23,384 nt of DNA from Phytophthora quininea (taxonomy: Eukaryota; Oomycota; Peronosporomycetes; Peronosporales; Peronosporaceae). Below are positions 1-9,055 of this stretch, in pieces. Positions within the stretch are counted from its first letter, which is position 1; the number at the start of each line of letters is the position of its first letter. Both the position numbers and the translations under genes were made by a program. The stretch covers positions 1 through 23,384 of the forward strand of contig JAAVTG010000295.1 of the NCBI GenBank assembly GCA_011947345.1, written 5' to 3'. The notes under the pieces are model-generated. The model was not told the DNA's origin, searched no databases, and saw only the letters and a program-made list of their open reading frames with translations.

Positions 1-135
1 TGCCGTGTTAATGCCTTGCCACTCATCGTAGCAGCCTAATTGGAACCGCGAGCCGCTCTAGCCGCTTTGAAGCGGGATACGCGCTTCACCGGTTGCTGTC
101 GCAAGCAAACAATATTAGGAAGTAAACGAATAGCA
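1..135. other. Short flank, no gene seen
   Basis: I see no supported coding region, RNA gene or repeat here. It lies immediately 3' of the minus-strand prefoldin-TPR gene and presumably holds its 3' UTR. Confidence 0.4.
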
Positions 136-1759
136 TCAAAAGAAAGCAATATATACGGCTTCGCCAACAGGCTCAAGTGACACTGTTTCACCCGTGTAGT
201 TAGTACCGTGGAAGCGCGATTGCCGAGGTTGTTGGAACGGAGATGACACCGAAGTACCAGGAGTTGAAATTGATGTTGGGGCATTCTTCGCGATTGAATG
301 CTCTACGATGCTGCCTGAAAAGGCAGATGCTGAAGAGGATGCTGAAGCGAAGGATGACCCAGATGAAATTGGTACAGGCGGCTTCAACGATGGGGACGGT
401 ACTGCCCCAGGTCCAGCTTCGGTAGTTGATGGAGCTAGCTTGGGCTTTGGTGCTGACGTTGTCGCAACATGTCCAGCTCCATTAACCTTGGCCTCTGCCT
501 TCTCGCGCATTTGTTTCACCTTATCTCCGAGCTTTTCGTCGGTAGGACAAAGCTCCATTGCGCGCTCAAAAGCGTCCGCAGCTTCCTCGAACTTCTCAAG
601 AGCAGCCAAAGCACAGGCCCGGCGATAATGCCCTTTCACCCACGGCTCATGCAACGCAATAGCAGCATCAGCGTCTTCCAGAGCCAGATCGTACTTTTGA
701 GGCGATGGTACGCTGCAGCACGATTGCCATATAAAATCTACAGAATCATAGGGGAAATGCGTCAGTACCTCACCACCATTCGGGAGCACGTTGTGGTTCA
801 CGTACATGAGAGGTTGGGTCCAGCTCAATGGCCTGTGAATAATACTGAGTGGCAGCCTGAAAACGTCTGCGTGCAAAAGCTTCGTTCCCCTTGGCTTTCA
901 ACGAAGCAGCCCGAGTTTCCGCTGATTCTTCCTCCTTCTTATCCTCAGTTTCGGCGCTTTCGCCAGCAGATTCGCGAGCTTCGAGCTCCTCCATGCGCTT
1001 CATCATGTCGTCCCAGTTCCACGCAGCCTGTTCCTCCTTTCGTCGCTCTTCTTCCTCCACCTCAAAGTACTCCTTAATGTCTACAACATACATACATCAC
1101 TTTAGCAATACTCGCCAATAATTGCGTCCAACCAATTTGGCACACCTTCATCAGTTGCCTTCGCAATAGGACCCAGATCGCTCTCTTCCTCCGTCTCCTG
1201 GATCTCCCGAATGTTTGCGTCCTCGTACATTTTCTGCAGCTCAGCGACGCTGCCCACATCCGTCGTCTTGGAGTTCAACACGTGCAGATTCTCCTCTTGC
1301 GTCTTAATCTGCTTCTGTAACTCTACCAGCAGCAATTCATCATCAGCGCCACTCACTAAACCAATCCAATAATGTAGTCACCTTTTTCTTGCGGCTGATG
1401 ATCTCCACAGCCTGCGGGGCCGACCGCCATGAGAAGAACTCATCGCCCAGATGTGCCAGCACCTCGTTGGTGCGCACCAGTTTGCCAGGTACCATGGCCC
1501 GCTTACCCAGTGGCACCATCACTTTATGTGAGAGCTGATTGGGCAGCTCCGTCAGTGTGGCGGCCACGGCATCGTAGCGCTCTACCTGGTCCTGCAGCTT
1601 AGCCAGCGCCTCGCGGGTGCTCTCGACGTGCTGTCGTATAGTACCAGCAGTGTAAAGTTAGCGAACGCTATAATGTAGTAGATAGACGTGGTAGATGCTG
1701 GTTACCTCCTGCAGAATGCGTGCATTGGCCGCCTCGGCCATCATCCCCAGCGCCGCCAT
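136..1759 (-). CDS. URI-like prefoldin fused to a TPR co-chaperone domain
   Basis: Proposed exons are 1759-1706, 1630-1146, 1080-806 and 737-136; the introns (75, 65 and 68 nt) are GT-AG. The ATG at 1759 opens MAALGMMAEAANARILQE, spliced in frame to a coiled helix. A beta-hairpin segment follows (KVMVPLGKRAMVPGKLVRTN), characteristic of alpha-type prefoldins of the URI/RPB5-interactor type, then a second helix. After an acidic, Glu-rich linker comes a TPR module with the full dicarboxylate-clamp set (KxxGN, GNRAAAY, VKGHYRR), which in this family holds the EEVD tails of Hsp70/Hsp90. The C-terminus is Ser/Pro/Thr-rich. Likely role: cytosolic chaperone adaptor of the R2TP/prefoldin-like type. 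Two frame problems remain: one missing base at the T-run 695-698, and an unexplained +1/-2 shift near 1350-1385. A two-gene model is possible if that shift hides a boundary, but the phase-1 intron 1145-1081 links the halves cleanly. Confidence 0.72.
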
Positions 1760-1842
1760 GACGATCTATGAACCAGCCAGGTTTTGGACACAAACTGACG
1801 CAAAAATAGTCCAGTTTGTGCGCAAAAGGAAAGAAAGTCAAC
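1760..1842. promoter_or_regulatory. 83-bp divergent promoter with a palindrome
   Basis: Only 83 bp separate the ATG of the minus-strand prefoldin-TPR gene from the ATG of the plus-strand FN3 gene. The gap holds an inverted repeat: TTTTG-GA-CACAAACTG (1782-1797) against CAGTTTGTG-CG-CAAAA (1812-1827), with a 14-nt spacer and a 2-nt mismatch inside the arms. The two 9-bp inner arms are perfect. It could be a binding site for a dimeric factor or part of a bidirectional promoter; function is inferred from position only. Confidence 0.5.
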
Positions 1843-2196
1843 ATGGCAACGACAGCACCGGCACCGGCGAAGCTCAAGACCCGCAGCGAGTTCTCCGTGA
1901 CGCTGGAGGTACCTACATCGACTGCTGCTGCGTCTTTCTATCGCTACGAGTATAAGGAGGCTGGTTCTAGCTGGGAGAAGACCGCACAGCTCGTGGACGC
2001 CGCTGTGGGCGCGTCGGACGTGATATTGGACGACCTGAACCCGACCAGCACCTACGAGGTGCGCGTCTACGAGGTCTCCAAGGACGACAACGGACAGGAG
2101 CAAGTGTCGCCTCCCAGCGAGATCGCTGCGGTGGACACGGAAGTACCAGGCTGCGGGCCAAAGTCGGAGCCCGGCTGCTTGTGCTCGATCCAATGA
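1843..2196 (+). CDS. Small fibronectin type III protein with C-terminal CaaX-like motif
   Basis: A single uninterrupted exon encodes 117 residues. The start is the ATG at 1843; an upstream in-frame TTG at 1816 is not a plausible eukaryotic start. Residues about 10-100 read as one fibronectin-III domain: beta-strand spacing, the LNPTSTYEVRVYEVS strand pair and a terminal SPPSEIAAVDT are typical. The last residues are C-G-P-K-S-E-P-G-C-L-C-S-I-Q. The final four (CSIQ) fit a CaaX prenylation box, with two more cysteines upstream that could be palmitoylated, so a membrane-tethered cytosolic FN3 domain is plausible. There is no signal peptide or membrane span. It is divergent from the prefoldin-TPR gene and convergent with eIF4G. 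I do not recognise a named orthologue. This is one of the few frames in the window with no break. Confidence 0.75.
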   Translation: MATTAPAPAKLKTRSEFSVTLEVPTSTAAASFYRYEYKEAGSSWEKTAQLVDAAVGASDVILDDLNPTSTYEVRVYEVSKDDNGQEQVSPPSEIAAVDTEVPGCGPKSEPGCLCSIQ

Positions 2197-2345
2197 GTCG
2201 AAGAACACCGACCTGGAGGGAAACACACACGACTGTAACAACTCGTCCTATTCAGACATGCTTCCCATGTATACACACCTTGCGCAGCTCCTTAGTGTGT
2301 GGCTGGACGCGGGTGTCTTTTGCAACTGACTTTTCACGAGTTCCA

Positions 2346-5300
2346 TCACTGAAGCAGCGTCTTCCACTTCACTAATCGCTCGTCCTTGGGCGTGTCGTCA
2401 TCGCCCCCGGGCGACATCTGCGTCCAAACGGCATCTATTTCGTCCTGCTTCTTCCACCAGGCCATCAAAGCGTCTTGGCCATCGTTTGCCTCGAAGCTAG
2501 ACAGCATCGCATCGAGTATGTCTGCTGCACGACCACTCTCGACGAGGTGGAGACAAGCTGAGCTGAGCCACGTCACTGACAGAGGCTGCTCCTTGAACAG
2601 CGGCGTCCACAGCTCGCTCAAGTTTACGGCGATCTGCGGGATGTCGACGCGCAGGTCGTCGTAGTCGGCGAGGATTGATTCGAACGCGGCCTCAATGTCG
2701 TCAGACGTGATGTGTTCTCCGGTAAAAGCTGCAGCAACAGACTTGCCACGTCCGTCCGCACGACGCTTTTCGCCTCTAGACTAAATAGCAGCGAGATGTG
2801 TACAAAGTGGCGCCAGCGGTCCGGGACAGCGTCGAGTTCGTCGATACACTGCACGACCTCGTTGAAATCCTTGACTGAAAGATACTCTTCCAGTGTGTTC
2901 CGCATCTTCCCCGCGATCTCTGGCTCTAATTCATCTTCATCGTCGCTATCTTCGCCGTTAAAGAACTCTTCGATACCGTTTTCGCGGAGATAGGCCTCCA
3001 CCTCGGGCTCGTTGTCACGCATCGCTGTCGGTAAGACACTTTCCGGCGTGATTTCCTCGTCTGTTAGCATGCGAACCACTGTCCTCCCATCGCTCTCTGA
3101 TTCCAGCACAGACAGCACTTCGGGAAATACCAAAGAGGTGAGCTTGCACTCTACTACATGCGCCAGGGCTTCAGAGATAATCCAAGATAGCCCGAAACAG
3201 CCCGCAGCAACTAAGCGTCAAAAATCAACGCCGAGTACTGATGAACCAGTGGGAGATCGATGCGCATGTCTTCGAGGAACTCCATCACATTCACGAGTGC
3301 AGTCTGAATCGAGTTGGCATCCAGCGCTCCGCGTTCATAGAGCCCAACAAGCAATTCCACTGCATGTTCCCGCTCGTCCGTCTTGCCTTCTAATGCCGTG
3401 TTTATCGCTTGCTCGGCAAACTCAACGTGGAATGGATCAACTGGCAGCTCTTGTACGCATGTGGTAGCTTCGTCCATATCCAAAATGGAGATGTACTCCT
3501 GGATAATGTTCTTGATGCGGTTTGAATATTGTGCGGGGATAGCTCAGCAGCGCTTGCCTCGTCATCGTGTTCGGGCTCCTCTTTTCGCGCCACAATGAGG
3601 TTGCTACTCTGTTTGGCAAGTTGAGCGCTCGAAATCTGCGTCTTGTGGCGACGTCGCCGCAAGTCGTCGTGCTGTGCATTCTTTCCTTGCTGCTGGAGTT
3701 TCTGTGCTTCCCGACGAACTTCCTCTAACGTTTGTTGTTGCATTTCCTGAACACAACGCACCGGTGAGTGAGCACAGAACATACGTTCGCTATGACAGTG
3801 TACAATTGTACCTTGCGACGAGGTTCCCACATGTGATCACGCGTTTCCAAAATATCCTTCAGCAAAAACCGAGCTCGCGACGGCAGCTTTTGATCTTCAG
3901 ACAGCTCCACCATGCGTAGGATGACAATCTTCATAATTGCCTTCGTTTTCGGCTGGTCAAACTTTTTACCGGCCGTGGCCAGCATTTTGCACAGCGCCTC
4001 CAAATCTTCTTCCTCCGGGAATCGAACGGCTTCCGCCTGAAGCTCTTGACCAGCGTCGCCAGGGATCAGGTTCAAGCCCAGCAAGTAAAAATACAGCCTT
4101 GAACAACGGATTGCTGCGGGACATCAGAGTCAGTGCTAAGTAATGGTGTTAATGTGCACAAGTGTCATGGTATCAAACTCACCTTAATCATATCAACCTT
4201 GAACAACTCGCCGATGAAGCGAATGTTGCCCAGCATCTTCGCTTTTGCACGCATTGCCAGCTAGAGATAATGCAAAAGCGCGAAATCAGAACGGAAGCTA
4301 TGAAATACGTAAAACACCAACAAAAGCACGTACGATCTCGCGCTTGCGAGGATCAACGTCTTCCTCGTCCTTCTTTTCTTGCTGCGGCCCGGAATGCTTG
4401 TTCTGTAAGGAAATGCAGCAAAAACGATTTCAGCGATCCAATTGGATACCAGAGGACCCAAAACAACAAGTTTACCGTTTTCTCAAACTCATCTTGGCAA
4501 CGCATGACAAGCAACCTCGTGAAAGTTACGATGTTTGTGGCTGTTTGGCGAGCGAGTTCGGCTAAAGCACACCAGCAAAAATGTAGCATGGCAAAGTTAG
4601 TTGTTGACAACCTCAAGCAACGACATCGGCCTTACCGGACTCATATGGTCCTTCAACCGGTTCATACTCTCCGAGTTCGGCAATTTTTGCTCTGCAATAG
4701 AAGTGAGCATGAGTCATTCAAAGTTACATGACACAATTCTAGGAAATCTTACTCATGTAGTAAAACGATCCCTTCTCCTTCTCGCCGAATGCAACCAAAT
4801 AATCGTCGCGGCGGCAGAATTTGATGGAGATAATCGAAGCTGAAGTAGTTGGAGAGTCAGTTACACCGTTCATGTGACACCCACTGCAGTTGATTATACC
4901 GTAATCGCAGGTCGAAGACGCTTTGCTTTCGGGTGCTTGAATATCCTCGAGACACGCGTTCGCGCTGTCGACACCAAACATCATACGTTAAGGATCGAAA
5001 CGCGAATAAGCGAGCATGCATAGCTTACCTGTCGAACGGACCAACGAACGATGAGAAGGTAGTCTTGTCAATCGCAGTCCAGTAGAAACGCTAGTTTTCG
5101 TCAGAAAACACAAACGTTAGTGGAATTGGATCAGAAGAAAGAGATCCATCTATACGATGCTTACGCCTTTCCCATCATCCACGACGTGAAGGAAGTCCCA
5201 AGTTTTCTTTGCCGTTCGCACATGAAATTCCTTGCATAAATCAGCGTACACATCCGCGAAATTTGGCTCTTCCAGAGCCTTGTTCATAATAATCGCGATA

Positions 5301-7593
5301 ATCGAGCTGCACCGCACCACCAAAGTGTTGTCAGACGATCCCACCCCAGGAATTTGATTATGAAAGTTGAACGAACCTCAAAAGGGCCAAGCTGTTAAAG
5401 TCAATCGCACAAAGTTCAGCTGTCAACTTGGCGAACTTCTCCCTCGTAAGCTTGTTGAGCAAGCTCTTGACATGGTTAAGCGTATTGTCAAGCTCGGAAA
5501 TGTTTTCTCCTTGTTGGGTTTCCACCGATTCTCAGACACGGTAAGCGGCTCGATTGGGCCATCGTAGAGTGGAGGTGGTGGCGGACGATTTCCACGGCCA
5601 CCGCCGCCACCACGACCTCCGCGGCCACCTCCACGACCACGTCCTTGCCGATCTCTGCGACCACCGCTTTGGTTTTTGGAGATGGGCCCACGGTTGTCAG
5701 AGGCAAATCTATCACCCCGGCGAAGACTGCCTCCAATCGACCTATCACTGCCTCTTCCTGATGAACGTTTCGAGACAGAACGAGGGTCGCGAATTTGAAT
5801 TACATCCACGATGTTCATGTCAGGAAGATCATTTGGCTTCGGCAGTGCACAAGAAATTAGTCTGCGCGCACAATAACAGTTGCAATTTGTCAGTCATCAA
5901 ATTTCACAACGTAGCAAATAACTTGACAACACAAACCTTCTCAGCTCAGCGAGCGAATATTGGAGCTTCTTGATACGTGATACGACCTTTCGGGATGGAG
6001 CTAGCGATGCCGCTAACGACGAGTTTAACGGCCTGCGTTGAGAGGCATCGATAGACGCCGCCAATGAGGATTTCAACGATCTGGTCGGTGAAGGCTCCAT
6101 TGATGCCGATAACGAAGATTTAAACGTTGTAGCGCGTCGAGCAGACTCACGATCCGCGTTCTCCTTGTCCAATTTTGCATAGTACTCTCGGGTTCTCGCG
6201 TCCTTATCCGCATTTGCGGTACCTGCAGCTCCACCATCCAGCAGTTCCTTCTTACCGCCCATTGGACTCGATCGCGCCCCATCTCGGTCCTCTAAAGAAT
6301 TCTTACAATCTAACGGGGCCTTCATCATTTGAGCCAGACTGCCCCCGCGCTCCAATTTCCGGGCTTCCATCCTCTCCTTAAGCTTTTCTGCAAGGCGTTT
6401 GCGTTCAGCGTCATCCACAACAGGAGCTTCTGGGGCTTTCACTGATCTTTCGTCTTGAGCTGTAGTAGATTTTTGCAGTTTTGGCGAGATAGAATCTCCC
6501 AGCGATCCAGTAGTAGGAGAGTTTCTTCTAAGCGGGCCATCGGGCGTCGTTCCCTGAGCGAATCGAGCGTCCTGCGACCGGAACCTGTCAGGAGACGAGC
6601 TAAGTGAAGACGCATTCGAACTAAGTGAAGACGCCCCGCCATCTAGGGACGATCGGCGCGATGTCGTGTCCTGCCGCGGCGCAAATGAGTGTCCAATGGT
6701 TCCTGAGGATGGCCTTGCTTTTTGAACACGCACATCTTGCGTGCTCTTGGTCGCAGATAACGATCGTGATAACGACGACTTGTACGGGGCTTGGCCAGAC
6801 GATCCACCGGACAACCTGCGCGCAGGTTGTCCGTCGTTTTTGCGATAGTCCCCGCTGTAGCGCTCTTCGCGGTAGCTTCTGTCGCTGCGATCAGATCGCT
6901 GTGACGAGACGCTGTCTGTGCTGTTTTTCGTGTCAACCTGGTCCTGGACACGGATCTTCTGCCAGCGTCCCGATCCACACGCCGATACGTCGGTGACGGA
7001 TCTTCACCTGCCCACTGTCTCGGTTCCCTGCTATTGGGCCGACGCAATGAAGACCCTTGTCCTCGTCCACTTCGATTCTGGTTTCGTGGTGCGCGATCCT
7101 CCTGCTGCATTGACTGCGCTAAGCTACTGACAAAGGCCTTGGGCTGCGCTCCCTTCTGTGGAGACGGCGAAGACAATGAGATCACCTTGCCTCCTCTAGG
7201 AGCAGCAGTCTGCACCTGCAAGTCTCCTTTCCTAGGCGACGGACTGCGGCTTCTATGGGATCGATCTTTGGCAGGCCGGTCCTTCTCCACGCGCACAAAG
7301 CGTTCCGATCGCTTGCTCTCCGGTTTGCTTAGAGGTGGAGAGGGCTCTTGTCTCAGTGAGGACTTGAGCGAGGACTTGAAAGGTCTCGGAGCGTCCTCCG
7401 AATCGTCCACCACTTGCACGGAACGGTGCGAGCCGCTAGGACTCGTCTTATCGGCATCTTGAGCCGAGTTATCGCCTACCGAGGCTTGTACACGGCGGTA
7501 AGTGGTCCTCCCGCCACTATTGTTGCGTCGAAGACCGCCTCCTCGTCCCCCACCTGTCCATATTGGCCCAAGCGTCAGCTCCAATCCATACAT
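2346..7593 (-). CDS. Eukaryotic translation initiation factor 4G (eIF4G), multi-exon
   Basis: Scaffold of the cap-binding complex. Inferred exons: 7593-5937, 5861-5377, 5306-5165, 5090-5029, 4964-4753, 4689-4636, 4561-4476, 4402-4334, 4260-4183, 4113-3812 and 3746-2346; the ten introns are 63-75 nt. In order: an Arg/Ser- and RGG-rich N-terminus with a repeated SSL motif; an eIF4E-binding helix QYSLAELRRL crossing the first splice; an RGG/proline block; SENRWKP; MIF4G pieces (NKALEEPNFADVYADLC, RCQDEFEK, KMLGNIRFIGELFK, SRARFLLKDILETRDHMWEP); an MA3 domain (IIQEYISILDMDEA); a second MA3 (EEYLSVKDFNEVVQCIDELD); and an acidic tail. Six one-base deficits interrupt the frame, near 6969-6971, 5503-5506, 4087-4091, 3535-3538, 3211-3214 and 2743-2747. 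Exon 5 may hide another 60-nt intron, which is in frame and cannot be decided here. The ATG at 7593 is the most upstream in-frame Met; an upstream RGG-rich exon (about 7650-7740) spliced to 7557 is an alternative 5' end. Confidence 0.9.
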
Positions 7594-7632
7594 ACCAAAC
7601 GCCCTACTGTCCTAGACGCTATTGTACCAAGG

Positions 7633-8137
7633 CTAGTGGCTTCCTACCTCTGCGGTGGCCATCTCCACGTGTCTGTCCATCCATATAATCGTCTGCCAGC
7701 GTCGCTGAGCGTCTCTCTGTAGCTTTGAGCTTGAGCAATTCCGCACTCTGTGATCCTTCTCCCCCAAATTATAACAAACCACACAAGTCTTGGCCTCCAG
7801 CAAAGTCTTGACCGACCAGTCCGTCAGCATTGGTTCGGAAATGCAAGTACAGTAGAAGACACGGGTGTGGCCGTCTTTCTTGCCTCCAATGCACTTCCAT
7901 GGCAAACGTTTGAACGGCAGGCGTCGCCACGATAAGTTCGAGTCCGTGGCAACGCAACCGCACCAGAAGGGTATCAACTCGGCGGGTTCTACCGGTCGAG
8001 CCAGCGGTGCTATTTGCTGGGAGTCGTTTGGTCCAGCATCTGCTCGTCGACGAAGCGCCAGCGGCTCCGGTTGTGAGTGAAGACATTCAACTGAGTGAGG
8101 TGTTCGACGGCCCTCACGGTATCGCCTCCTCGGATGT
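7633..8137 (-). pseudogene. Retroelement-like zinc-knuckle fragment
   Basis: The minus strand encodes a basic segment (RLPFKRLPWKCIGGKKDGHT) followed by a knuckle-like C-x2-C-YNLGEKD-H-x4-C. Read as a gag-type CCHC knuckle, CYNLGEKDHRVRNC, the second cysteine is replaced by leucine. The open segments are in different frames, so this looks like the remains of a retrotransposon nucleocapsid or ORF1 protein. No reverse transcriptase is visible. It abuts the 5' end of eIF4G, and its last codons may overlap the promoter or a 5' exon of that gene. The family assignment is tentative. Confidence 0.4.
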
Positions 8138-8215
8138 TCAGCTTGCAGTATCTACGATATCCACCTCGAATGCGGTGGTCTCGCCGACAACGGCGCAGAG
8201 CTTGGCGCTCACCAT
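8138..8215 (-). pseudogene. Truncated CRN effector N-terminus
   Basis: The minus strand from the ATG at 8215 begins with the same 17 codons as the intact CRN copy at 10972 ([17 protein letters not shown]), then leaves CRN homology and reaches a stop after about 25 codons. The first part lies inside the 2.65-kb repeat; the remainder is unrelated sequence joined at 8164. It is therefore the broken end left by recombination within the 5' end of a CRN gene. It has no LFLAK-type motif and no C-terminal domain. Confidence 0.65.
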
Positions 8216-8780
8216 CACCTACTGACTGGAATCCGAGCGCTGATCCCTCTGCTGATATAGCCCACGCCATGGTTCAAGCTCTCGAGGATCGACAGGGAAT
8301 CCAGTTTCACCGCATCGCTGCCATCCTCGAGTAGCGCAAGTAGTCGTTCTACTCCCCAGCTTCAGAGACTTCGCCTCTGTGCGTTGTCGCGAACAGCAGC
8401 TCTTTTAAGATGGAGCACACCGCTGTTAACACGTCAATATCGCCCATCAAATGGCTGACACCATCGCCGATTTCACCAATCGTGTACTGCTGGTGTTGCA
8501 GCGCACAGACGGCTCTACTTTGAGAAGCCGATATCTTGCATACCTCGCTGTGCCATGTAAACGTTGACGTGTCAAGGTGATCTCTGCTGGTCTCTTCCCG
8601 GTCATATCGTGTTCGCAGAATTTTAGCAAACGGACCAAGCAACTCGGCCACAGAAATCGTGCCTCCAAGGCAGCAAGCCAGCCGATATGATCCAAGAGTC
8701 CCGAAAACGTGCATTATCGGCCTGGCCGTGTGACGTGTACGCGTCTTCATCTCCAGGATGGTATGTTTCCTTGTGTGCAT
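8215..8780 (-). pseudogene. Armadillo/HEAT-repeat-like fragment, copy A
   Basis: The minus-strand frame opens at an ATG at 8780 and closes early at 8349. One extra base in the C-run 8353-8356 would let it continue as VERLLALLEDGSDAVKLDSL to a TGA at 8217-8215. The last 80 or so residues have armadillo character: helix, a Gly-Gly-Val turn, helix LLALLEDGSD, helix. The earlier part is not recognisable to me. The stop overlaps the ATG of the CRN fragment downstream (TGATG). It may be a piece of an ARM protein trapped in the repeat unit rather than a working gene. Confidence 0.35.
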
Positions 8781-9055
8781 GCCGTGACTCTAACGAAGTC
8801 AACCTCAAGTATCTCGACTTTATAGATCGCGCGTACCAAACAGGTACTCTCCAGAAGGCATATGAAGAAGGAGTCGTGCTGGCTTCATCGCGCAAACTCG
8901 ATGAAGAGGTAGCCACGTGCACAACGGCCGCCTGCCATCAAAAAGAGTGTTGGGCGTCCAGCAAAGAGGCGGAAGAGAAGCAAGATGGGCTGCGCTACTA
9001 CCCGGATCGAACTGGAATGGTGTTGGTCACAATAGCGCCGATGCGATGGATCTGA
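8687..9055 (+). CDS. Hypothetical 122-residue open frame, copy A
   Basis: ATG-initiated frame without a recognised domain. The middle is hydrophilic and probably helical (YLDFIDRAYQTGTLQKAYEE, then KLDEEVATC), with several cysteines. It overlaps the armadillo-like frame on the opposite strand for about 90 bp, and both cannot easily be real. It is retained because it is the best plus-strand candidate in the unit and is perfectly kept in both copies, but identity in a recent duplication is no evidence of selection. Confidence 0.2.
   Translation: MIQESRKRALSAWPCDVYASSSPGWYVSLCACRDSNEVNLKYLDFIDRAYQTGTLQKAYEEGVVLASSRKLDEEVATCTTAACHQKECWASSKEAEEKQDGLRYYPDRTGMVLVTIAPMRWI

Noticed and set aside
469..1077. 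202-codon plus-strand open frame over the TPR domain
   Set aside because: It is the complement of a clear TPR coding region; composition is that of an antisense shadow.
1741..2241. 166-codon minus-strand frame opposite the FN3 gene
   Set aside because: It is an antisense shadow; the plus strand has FN3 features and a good ATG.
2712..3467. Programmed +1 frameshifting as an explanation for the eIF4G breaks
   Set aside because: The breaks share no slippery motif or stop-codon context, occur in many genes, and sit mostly at simple homopolymers, which fits sequence error better.
6625..7722. Plus-strand open frames across the eIF4G N-terminus
   Set aside because: They mirror a low-complexity Arg/Ser-rich minus-strand exon and contain no recognisable domain.
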